This document shows positions 48,601 to 57,868 of a stretch of DNA of 64,000 bases, one piece after another. The first letter of the stretch is position 1, and every line of letters starts with the position of its first letter. The DNA is taken from positions 1,784,001 through 1,848,000 of the forward strand of contig NC_041783.1 in assembly GCF_900090045.1 (NCBI RefSeq). The letters run 5' to 3'. The notes below the pieces were generated by a model that did no database searches, was not told where the DNA came from, and saw only the letters and a program-made list of their open reading frames with translations. Source of the DNA: Plasmodium malariae (taxonomy: Eukaryota; Apicomplexa; Aconoidasida; Haemosporida; Plasmodiidae). Position numbers and translations under genes: made by a program.

Positions 48601-50739
48601 TGTATCCTTTGGTTTGCTGCTCAATTTGTTATCTTTCTTGGGTTGTACGCCGAAATGATTCGTGTCATTAATATTATTATTACTGCTGTTATTACTAATA
48701 TTATTATTACTAATATTGCTGGTACTATTACTATTAACGCTATTATTGTTAATACTATTACTGTTAATACCATTATTGTTACTACTATTAATATTATTAA
48801 AACTGTACATTTTATTTATATTTTTAGTATTGATGGAATTTACATTATAAGCATTGTACATTAACGAGTTATCTACATTTTTTAAACTTCGAGGATGCTC
48901 ACTGTTGTTATTAATACTTCCATTATTATTAGACATACTAGTGATATTTGATATACCAGTATTATTTGACATACCAGAGCTATTTAACATACCAGTATTA
49001 TTTGACATACCAGAGCTATTTAACATACCAGTATTATTTGACATACCAGAGCTATTTAACATACCAGTATTATTTGACATACCAGAGCTATTTAACATAC
49101 CAGAATTATTTGCTTTGTTGATATTATTAAACTTCTTGGTCGAAATGCACATATTATTTTTCTCATTTTTATTTAATAGATATTTTTCCCTAATATGAGG
49201 CATATTATTTTGATTTTCTTTCATATTACTAATTTTATTATTTATTGGACGTATATTATTCTCTACATTTTTCATATCATTTACAAAAAATCTATTTGTG
49301 CTTACAGGATCTAAACCAATAAAATGGCTGCTACTGTTCATATTATTGTTAATAATCATTTTATTATTTCTCTTTTTTATAATACCTTCAGAGTTATTAT
49401 CTGGTGACTGTCCTCTATTTTCCTTATTATTTAATTTATTATTTATGTCTACATTATTGTTCTTCATACTGTAATTCATACTATTATTATTATAATTTAA
49501 GTTGTTCACTACATTTTCTCTTAATCCGACGCTACTCTTGTTAATTAGTTGGTTCATATTCCTATTACTGCTACTGTTAATATTATTCTTACTGTTATTA
49601 ATATTATTAGTACTACTATTATTATTATTATTAGCTATATCTGCGCTGTTCATTTTCAAGTTTTTGTTCATATTCAATTCGTTGGGCATGTTGTCATTAT
49701 TATTTACTACTACTTTTGCGTTAGAATTACTCACAGGATGTTTCATACTGCCCAGCTTGTTATTTATACTACTGGTTAGATTTCCCATACTGCTCGGCAT
49801 ATTACCCCTAGTTCTCAACATGTTGCTTATGCTACTCGGCATGTTGTTCATACTACTCGGCATGTTGTTCATGCTACTCGGCATGTTGTTCATACTACTC
49901 GGCATGTTGTTCATACTACTCGGCATGTTGTTCATACTACTCGGCATGTTGTTCATACTACTCGGCATGTTGTTCATACTACTCGGCATGTTGTTCATAC
50001 TACTCGGCATGTTGTTCATACTACTCGGCATGTTGTTCATACTACTCGGCATGTTGTTCATACTACTCGGCATGTTGTTCATACTACTCGGCATGTTGTT
50101 CATACTACTCGGAATGTTGTTCATACTACTCGGAATGTTGTTCATACTACTCGGCATGTTGTTCATACTACTCGGAATGTTGTTCATACTACTCGGTATG
50201 TTATTAATACTACCTACCATGCTGTTCAAACTATTTGACATGGGATGTTTTATATTGCTAGCTATATTACTCATATTATTCGGCATGTTATTTAAATTGC
50301 TTTGTATCTTATTGACGTTACTGTGCATCTTGTGCATATTATTCAAATTACTCGTTAATGCATTTATACTATTTGGAATATTATTAATATTATTATTCAT
50401 AACACTTTTGGGTGTGGCGCTCATATTATTCGGTATATTGTTTATACCTATAAGCAAATTCAAATTACTGTTTATGACGCTACTGGAATTGTTCCTGGTA
50501 TTTGTATATTTCTCATTATTGCCACTATTAATATTACTGCTACTTTTATTACTAATAATATTACCACTACTATTATTAATACTACTAATACTGTTATTAC
50601 CACTACTGTTATTATTGCCGCTACTGCTGTTATTACGACTACTACTGTTATTATTATTACCACTACTACTGTTATTATTATTACCACTACTGCTGTTATT
50701 ATTACTATAATTATTATTCATATTATTCGGAATTTTCAT
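43378..50739 (-). CDS. TAF5: Transcription initiation factor TFIID subunit TAF5 (WD40), giant Asn-rich N-terminus
   Basis: Seven exons join in phase into 2,042 residues: 46205-50739, 45801-46026, 44816-45557, 44500-44628, 43891-44205, 43547-43708, 43378-43397. Donors are mostly GTAAGT/GTAAAT. Residues 1-1,400 are Asn/Ser/Met-rich with tandem repeats and no domain. About 1,410-1,590 match the TAF5 NTD2 domain: MFDEFINWCENNLSQIKLQLY then KKSLLHYL...NLITTKIKIIQVD. From about 1,650 come MPSMLYYCLNNCNDMTCAEI (human PSICFYTFLNTHNGLNSVDF), KLYGNIFNVSSLCFG and GHTPIWYLDTAFLGYFFCS, the first WD40 blades. The last blade, KLSKSYGVNYSNLISAKFTPENALLLFG, aligns with human YMTKSTPVVHLHFTRRNLVLAAG. TAF5 scaffolds TFIID and, in yeast, SAGA. 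A generic WD protein is the alternative, but NTD2 plus the order of blades argues for TAF5. Confidence 0.85.
48945..49110. repeat. 36-bp SSGMSNNTGMLN repeat in TAF5
   Basis: About four near-identical 36-base copies encoding the 12-residue unit SSGMSNNTGMLN on the minus strand. The array lies in the Asn-rich N-terminal extension. Confidence 0.9.
49820..50205. repeat. 21-bp NNMPSSM minisatellite in TAF5
   Basis: About 18 tandem copies of a 21-base unit (plus strand CATACTACTCGGCATGTTGTT) encoding NNMPSSM, with NNIPSSM variants clustered at the protein-N-terminal side. The middle copies are almost identical at DNA level, which points to recent expansion or gene conversion. The antisense strand is also open for the whole array. 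Confidence 0.95.
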
Positions 50740-52333
50740 ATTGTTATATTATATTATATTAATTATTACAAATTAATGATACAAAAAAAAAAAAAAAAAT
50801 ATAAAATTTATAAAAAAAAATACAGGAAAGTTTATGCGATTAATTTTGTCATTACATTTGTAAATTTTTACCATTAAATATGCATCATTTTTTTTTACAT
50901 TTATAGTTTAATTGCTTTAACTGTTATATAATTGTATTCATAGGAGTACATCATGCATAGCGCTATCAATAAAAGCTCTTCCTTTTATTTAAAAATCATT
51001 ATTTTTCCATTTTTCTTTCTATACTTCATTATATATGCTTTTATATATTTGTGTTCAGTTTTGCATCATTTCCTTTTTAATTTAGTCCTTTAAAAAAAAA
51101 CAGGCATATAAAATTAATGAATTATGAAACAAAATTAAGCTAAATTATGTTATATTATACATCATTACACTGTATTATATCAAATTATACTCGAAGTATG
51201 TCAAATTTCACTATAATATTATATCAAATTACACTCGAACTATATCAAATTATACACTATAATTATATCAAACTATACACTATAATTGTATCAAATTATA
51301 CACTATAATTATATCAAATTACGCTACAGTATATCAGATTACACTACATTATATTAAAAAATTTTTATTTTTTTTATTTTTTGCTTTATTGGCTCTAAGA
51401 AAATGACTTCAAATACATGTAATAAATATATATGTAATTAAGAATGTATTTGTGTACTGAAAAACAAATATATATTTTTCTTTCATTTAAATATTTTATT
51501 CCGTCAGAAGTAATATATACAATTTTATGTCTGTATTGTTTTAATTATTAGTATACAAATTAAGTATTACCATTGAGATATAATGAAAAATCAAAAAAAA
51601 AAAAATGTTTTAATTTATTATAAAAATATATCAACACGTATATATACACAAATATCACCGTATATATTATGTAATCACATATATATATGCCCCCCACACA
51701 TATGTGTCCATATATAAAATATATATATTATGGCAAATGGTATATATGTGAAATTATTCTGCTCATCAAAAATGAAACTATGGAACTGAAATTTTGTTTT
51801 ATTTAAATATACAAATATATATACATGCATACAAAAATACTTACTAAAATATTTAAATTCGTATATACATAAATACTTACACAAATATTACTTAATACAT
51901 AAATGCGTATATGTCAATATGAAAAGAATTGTATATAATTTTATCTTAAAAATTTATTTCATTAAACATGTTTTTTTCTTTTTTTTTGCTTTTTTGTGTT
52001 CTTTTAAATATGAATAATTACTCCCAATGAGAAATATTTAAATTATTATATAAATAATTCTGTACCATATTTTAAACCGCAAGAGAAATTATTTATTTTC
52101 GAAATTTATTAAAATAATACATGTATATATATACGCCAACAGATATATGTTAAATAAGTACACATATGCATAACTGTTTAAAAATTTTTTGCATGTGTAT
52201 GCGTATAAACAAAAAATATATATGTACATATATATGTATAATATATATTTGCATGCCACACCTTGTCATTTTTGATTTTGCGCATTATACGTCTAATATA
52301 TGTAATTTTTTTTTTTTTCAATAATTATTCTAG
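50740..52333. other. Intergenic, 1.6 kb
   Basis: Divergent spacer between TAF5 (-) and the candidate gene at 52334 (+). It contains a 23-bp AT minisatellite (51170-51355) and long TA tracts near 52210-52245. A 46-codon hydrophobic frame starts at 50953 (+), and an exon-like segment at 52250-52308 begins MPHLVIFDFAHYT before a GTAATT donor. The latter could be a first exon of the next gene, but joining it to the next block creates a stop. Confidence 0.4.
51170..51355. repeat. 23-bp AT-rich minisatellite
   Basis: About eight degenerate copies of TATCAAATTATACACTATAA plus three bases. Three central copies are nearly perfect, with outer copies (CTCGAAGTATG, GCTACAGTA variants) decayed. The position is non-coding, upstream of both flanking genes. 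Confidence 0.8.
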
Positions 52334-52880
52334 GAGAAACTTTAAGTTCCATTAAATTTACCATTATTGAAGATCTGAAAAAAAATATCAAACGTATAAA
52401 AAAATAAAACTAAAAAAAAAAAAAAAAAGAAAAACAATGTCAACAGTTAATACATCTTTAATAAATTAAAAATAAGTTCTTTTTGTAATTTTTTTCATTT
52501 TATATTTATAATATTAGAATGTAATAACAACCGTTTACATGCTGCCTTATCAGAGAAATTACTATTTCAATTTTAACTACAAACATGTTATAGGAAAAGT
52601 ATAATGAAAAAAATTACTTTCTTGATAAAATATGTATATATGTATATATTCGTTTACATCATAAGTATAGAAAAAGGGCCTACTGACGTGTTTATGCACC
52701 GAATGGATAAGAGCCGAATGTTGAAGTATTTTACTAAATTATAACTATTATAAGCTTGCAAAAAGAAAAATATAAAATTTCCTAATTCTATATAAAAAAT
52801 AAAATTATTTCGCGAAAAACATATTTTTTAAAATGCACAAAAGATAGTTGAACATTTACTATAGAAATGCATGACAGTTT

Positions 52881-52911
<31 letters not shown>

Positions 52912-53702
52912 TTGCAACAATAAAATCAATAAATGTTCTCCGTATTTAAAACTATTTATCAAGAAGAAAGAATATATATTTATAAACTTAATCTACAATT
53001 AAAAATAATTATTCTCACTTTTAATATCCCTTTAAAAATAAAGCACATTTGTAACTTTAAGGAAAAAATGGAAAATAACATATATGCACGTTCGCTGTAC
53101 ATTTTTTTAAAAATAATTTTATTTCACAAGAAAAATATATAGATAAACTAAAATTTATTTCTTTTTCTTTTATCGTAAAATCAAATTATTATGTAGGTTC
53201 ATTATTTTAAAAAGTTTATGTATGCAGAAGATCTTCTATTTTGAAAATGATGGAGTAATCTTCATGAAATTCTATTAATAATTTTTGCTTTCTTTACATT
53301 TTTTTTTTTTTTTTTTTTGAATTAGGCATATTATAAGAGCATATTTCAATTGAGTTCATTTTATTTTAATATTTTTTATTTTATTTTACTTTATTTTATA
53401 TTATTTTAATTTTTTTTTCACTTTAATTAATTAATTTCAGCCATATTATACCGTTCTATTGCTCTAAATGCATGTTAACCGACAATGTAGCTATTTGGGA
53501 ATAAAATGAAGGGGTAATTTTTTTTTTATCTTTTCTAATGATTAATAACTAATATATATCTTTACTTTAAGGGGAATATCCTCTTTCTATAATGAATAGT
53601 TTAATGTCATTCTGTGTAAGCATATTTTTATTTTGATTTCTTATTTTATGTTTTTAAAAGTTATTTTTTACACACCTTTTTCCTCTTCAGTGTAAGAAAT
53701 AA
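52334..53702 (+). CDS. Candidate micro-exon gene, unknown function, 5' end uncertain
   Basis: A chain of very short exons whose phases match. 52334-52393 (ETLSSIKFTIIEDLKKN, donor GTATAA); 52671-52725 (GPTDVFMHRMDKSRML, donor GTATTT; split codon C+AA); 53062-53089; 53228-53254 (KIFYFENDG, donor GTAATC); 53326-53353; 53441-53473; 53572-53615 (EYPLSIMNSLMSFC, donor GTAAGC); 53691-53702 (CKK, TAA) after a strong pyrimidine tract ending CAG. The later exons read on as AYYKSIFQL, ILYRSIALNAW. Three donors begin GTT, which is unusual and weakens the model. Another G+C island at 52510-52570 may be a further exon. No start codon is assigned. Family not recognised. Two of these blocks can also be read on the minus strand. 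Confidence 0.4.
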
Positions 53703-54362
53703 AAAAAAAAAAAAAGAGTAAAATGGTGCTAAAAAAATGCAGTTAAAATAAGATTAAAAATAAAAGCCTTTATTTTTTTTTCTTTTTAATGTATATCTCA
53801 GCTTTTAAAAATATTAAATTTTGTTCATATAAGGAACATACATGTAAATACGAGTTGCAATGTATATTCCTTTATAAATAGCATACATGTAAATACGAGT
53901 TGCAATATATATTCCTTGTAAATGGCCATTTCTGTTTTAGTTGGTATATATATACGTAATATGTTGTTTCTCTGTTTCATAAATTAAATATATATCTCTA
54001 TATACACATATACGTGAATATGCATATATAGTTAAAATTTTGGCTAATATTTGTATCATCATACATTTTATAAACTTTTCTTGAGAAATGTTTGCCGTAA
54101 AAAGCGTGCAACTACCATTTTTCTTATAACTAAAATGCAAAGCAAGCTTTTATTCAATTATAAGATTTAAAATGCTTATCATCATATGTGTATAAAAAGC
54201 ATGTTGCTAATAAACCTTAAGTAAAATCATTTTGCGTTCTTATTTAAAAAAAAAAATATATGTATATAATAAAAATATTCATTTTATATGCGCTTCTTAA
54301 TAAATGTAATAATTTTAAAATAAGAAGAAACCTATGTTTTCATATCTTTTTTGAGCTCGAAA
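53703..54362. other. Intergenic, 660 bp, with a 45-bp tandem duplication
   Basis: AT-rich spacer between two plus-strand candidate genes. Apart from the duplication at 53837-53926 I see only homopolymers and a TA tract at 54261-54268. Confidence 0.45.
53837..53926. repeat. 45-bp direct tandem duplication
   Basis: Two adjacent copies (53837-53881 and 53882-53926) of a block starting CATACATGTAAATACGAG. They differ at only a few positions near their ends. Intergenic. Confidence 0.85.
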
Positions 54363-55786
54363 ATGTACAATAAAAAAAATTATGCAAAGAAATATCATAG
54401 AAACGTATGCATATTACATATGTACATATATATATATATATATATATGTATTTATAAATATATAGCTAGATGCAATTTTAATAAACAATTTTTACGTACC
54501 GCTAAAAAAAAAAAAATTAAAATAAAAAAAAATATATAAATCTATCTAATGTTAAAAGAATAGCGATAATAAAATATATTATTTGTAAGATACTAGCTTT
54601 TTTTTTTTCTTTTTTTTTTTTTTTCTTTTTTTTTTTTTGAATTTCGCTATCTCCATAACATTGTTTAATACAACCGAAATTAGGGGGATGCTCAGCATAT
54701 TATGGAAAATATTCTTATAACGGAAAATAAATATATAAATAAAACTTAATTAACGTTATACGACAAAATTATTAAATTGTTATTTTTAATTTTATGCTAA
54801 TGATTTCTTTATTCTTTGGAAAGTAAAATTTTTTTTTTATTTTATATAGTTATATATATGCATACATACAAATACGTTGTGCGGTGCTCTAAATTTACAT
54901 ATCGCTTCCTTTCTTCTCAAATAAAAGGTTACGTATCCAAGTAGCTTGCTATCTGTAATTAATTAAAAGTGAATACAAAGCAATTTAATTTATAAAATTA
55001 ATTTTTTTTACCTTCTTTTCTTTTTTTACTTTTTTCTTTTTTTTTTTTTTATTATTTTTTTATTTTTTTTTTTTTTTTTTTTTAATTATGTGAATGTATA
55101 TTTTTATATCCTTTTAATTTTTTATGTATCTCAAGATGAAAAGTTCTTGTAGGTTGCACGTGAAATAGATGAAGCGACAGATTTAAATTTTGAAAACATT
55201 TCTTATATGTTGATATTTTCTTATGTATGTTTCATAATCAACTTTATTTTAGAGTCATTTTTTTTGTTCTTTTGATTGCCTTACAATTGTTATATATATG
55301 TATATGTAATGCATGTATATGAATATGTATTTATATATGCATGTAAATGAATACTTAAGTAAGCATGTATATGTATTCATGTGTATTCATATGTATTTAT
55401 ACATATTTATATATATTTATATGTATATATAAGTATTTATAAGTATTCATATGTATTTATATGTATTTATAAGTATTTATAAGTATTAATATATATTTAT
55501 TTGTATATTATTCATTTATCTACAAAAAAGCTTGAACTCAAGATTTAAAATTTCTTTTTTGACAGCTTTACATAAAAAAGGCGAATTCGCAAAATACAAA
55601 ATAATCGTGCTTATACCTTATATACAATTTTTTTTACTTATTTTTGCCCCCTTTTATTTTACTTCTATGAAACTCTTTTTTATTTATAAATGCTTTATTT
55701 ACGTATACTTTTTATTATTATTATTATGTTTATTTTATTTGGCATTCCTTGAATTTTCTTTGAAAAATTCTGCTCAGTGCCTTTGA
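54363..55786 (+). CDS. Candidate six-exon gene for a small multi-pass membrane protein
   Basis: Exons join in phase: 54363-54404 (ATG, MYNKKNYAKKYHRN, donor GTATGC), 54466-54495 (LDAILINNFY), 54928-54954 (VTYPSSLLS, donor GTAATT), 55153-55224 (VAREIDEATDLNFENISY, donor GTATGT), 55253-55299 (SHFFCSFDCLTIVIY), 55531-55786. The last exon includes ISFLTALHKKGEFAKYKIIVL and two or three hydrophobic helices, ending SLKNSAQCL. An alternative acceptor for the last exon is at 55565 (TTGACAG). The product would be about 157 residues with a soluble N-terminus and a membrane-embedded C-terminal half. I do not recognise the family. The REIDEATDLNFEN exon is the most protein-like block; the last exon alone is an 84-codon frame. 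Moderate confidence in a gene, lower in exact ends. Confidence 0.48.
55302..55515. repeat. Degenerate 10-bp GTATTTATAT repeats
   Basis: Runs of GTATTTATAT/GTATTTATAA/GTATTCATAT decamers. If the candidate gene above is right, they lie in its last intron. Confidence 0.6.
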
Positions 55787-56093
55787 TGCTTATGAATGTT
55801 TTTTTTTTTTAATGGTTAATGTTTATAAAAGTTTTCTTCTTTCTGAACTTTTCTTCATTTGTATTTCACATATATATGTATGTTAATGAAATAACATTTT
55901 TCATGGGAATATTTAATATTTAATGGTACATATAGTTATATTTACATATATAATGAAAAAAATAGTTCATATTTTCCACATGTATACAAAGATACCAAGA
56001 GTAAATAACATTTAAGGTATGGACTATTCCAGTCTGTATATCCATTTATGACTATTCATTTACTTTTTCATTATTTGTTTCACTACATTTTCA

Positions 56094-56190
56094 CGATCAT
56101 TTTTACGACTTTTTCACGATAACTTTTAAGACCCTTCCACGTTAATTTTTGCGATATCTTTTACAACCTTTTTTCGCAATCCCCCTTAAC
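56094..56190. repeat. Degenerate ACGA-pyrimidine 11-12 bp array
   Basis: Eight or nine diverged units of the form (A/G)CGA(T/C)..TTTT, for example ACGATCATTTTT, ACGACTTTTTC, ACGATAACTTTTA, GCGATATCTTTT. The plus strand is pyrimidine-rich with regularly spaced CG-containing tetramers, unusual for the surrounding AT DNA. Confidence 0.55.
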
Positions 56191-56697
56191 GATCATATTC
56201 TCTAATTTTTTCTGGAATTTTTTCATTACCCTTTTTTTAAGAATTTGTATTTTAATTTTTTTCTTTTACTCAGTTTTATTAACAAATTGTTAATATAATC
56301 TTATTGCTTTGTTTACAGTACTTATTCATTTTTCATAAATTTCGCTTTTTTGCTGAACACGAAATAAATATAAAAATATTGTATGCATGTAAGTATTTAC
56401 ATTTTAAGTTATACATATATATATATATATTACATTGCTTTGTCAACATAACCCACAATTAATTTGAATACATATATATTTATATGTATAAGGAGATTGT
56501 ATGCCTTCTAAACAGTTTAAAACAAAAGAGAATTCCATATTATTTCAAAGTTTTCCACATTTTTTTTATTGCTTTTTCTTTTTTTTTTTACATAATTCAT
56601 ATATTAATTTTGCAAAATGCACCTATTTTGATATAGGACATTCGTAAATTTTCATGTACAATTCTCATGCTTTATATACATACATAAATGTATATAT

Positions 56698-56842
56698 GTG
56701 TTTATGTATATGCGTATGTATTTATGCATATACATATGTAATTATGCATATACGTATGTATTTATGCATATATGTATGTATTTATGCATATATGTATGTA
56801 TTTATGCATATATATATGTATTTATGCATATATGTATGTACA
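56698..56842. repeat. 20-bp TATGCATA minisatellite
   Basis: About seven copies of TTATGCATATATGTATGTAT. Each unit carries the palindrome TATGCATA, so the array is a set of regularly spaced inverted-repeat sites. Non-coding. Confidence 0.85.
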
Positions 56843-57439
56843 TAAGTATAAATTTATAAATATCACACTTAATTGCCGCATTTTTTGCATGCAGGCTTAG
56901 TTTTACATATAGAAAAGTGGTATTGTAAAATTTTTTAATGGTTCTGTATATATAACTGAACAGAATAATGTATGCATTTAGTATGTGTACACATGAGTAT
57001 ATGGAGAACATGCTTCTTTACACATTCAGAAGCATACATATATATATATATATATATACGTATACACGCATGGGTTTTTACATTATGCTGTATTATTATT
57101 TATGTTAATATACTTTTACATTGATGTTAACAAGTTTATGGAAAATTTTTTTGGGGAAAATACATCTCTATAGTTCAATATAAAAATGTGTCGTTAGTCC
57201 AGAATTAAAAAAAATAGAAAAAAAAAGTAACACATTTTGCACACTCAGACATAACAAGAATTAAAGATGTGTTATTAACAGATTAATCTTATTATTTGTT
57301 TACTTAATACAAAATATATTTTAAAAAATAAAAAGCATTAATGTGCTTAAGTTGATTCATAATGCTTATGTTCACAGACTTTTAACTTAGTAATAGAAAA
57401 GAAAAACTCTTATTACTTTTTTATTTTTACCATATACAT

Positions 57440-57790
57440 TTTTTTGCTTTTACTTCTTTATTTTTTGCTTTTACTTCTTTATTTTTTGCTTTTACTTCTT
57501 TATTTTTTGCTTTTACTTCTTTATTTTTTGCTTTTACTTCTTTATTTTTTGCTTTTACTTCTTTATTTTTTGCTTTTACTTCTTTATTTTTTGCTTTTAC
57601 TTCTTTATTTTTTGCTTTTACGTCTTTATTTTTTGCTTTTACGTCTTTATTTTTTGCTTTCACGTCTTTATTTTTTCCCTTTACCTCTCCATATTTCTCT
57701 CTTGCCTCCCCATTTTTGTCTCTTGCCTCCCCATTTTTGTCTCTTACCTACCCATTTTTGTCTCTTACCTACCCATTTTTTCCACATATC
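57440..57790. repeat. 21-bp minisatellite upstream of the RRM protein
   Basis: Ten to eleven near-identical 21-base units (GCTTTTACTTCTTTATTTTTT) at 57440-57680, then decayed 21-base units (CCCATTTTTGTCTCTTGCCTC and CCCATTTTTGTCTCTTACCTA types) to about 57790. The period is a multiple of three. The minus strand stays open through it as a heptapeptide repeat KAKNKEV; the plus strand is also open, as a Leu/Tyr/Phe repeat in a different frame from the RRM gene. Most simply it is a pyrimidine-rich 5' leader of the RRM gene. Confidence 0.85.
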
Positions 57791-57868
57791 TCCCTACTAT
57801 TTTCTCTTCTCCATTTTTTTCTTTATCACTTTCGGCTTCTTCACTTTTTGTTCTGCCTATTTGTCAAA

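Larger units (their letters stand above)
55787..57440. other. Intergenic, 1.65 kb
   Basis: Upstream flank of the RRM protein gene. It contains a degenerate pyrimidine-rich 11-12 bp array (56094-56190) and a 20-bp TATGCATA repeat (56698-56842). TA tracts occur at 56411-56430 and 57038-57056. No gene is supported. Confidence 0.45.

Noticed and set aside
49502..50710. 402-codon plus-strand frame, Leu/Phe/Met repeats
   Set aside because: Antisense shadow of the TAF5 NNMPSSM and Asn repeats. The repeat period is a multiple of three, so stops cannot arise; composition is that of a mirrored Asn/Met array.
50953..51091. 46-codon hydrophobic frame (+)
   Set aside because: Mostly Phe/Ile/Leu/Tyr, which T-rich DNA produces by chance. 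It lies in the probable 5' leader or promoter of TAF5.
53160..53290. Minus-strand reading EFHEDYSIIFKIEDLLHT
   Set aside because: A good-looking 20-codon frame, but the plus strand of the same block has CAG acceptor and GTAATC donor and fits a longer exon chain.
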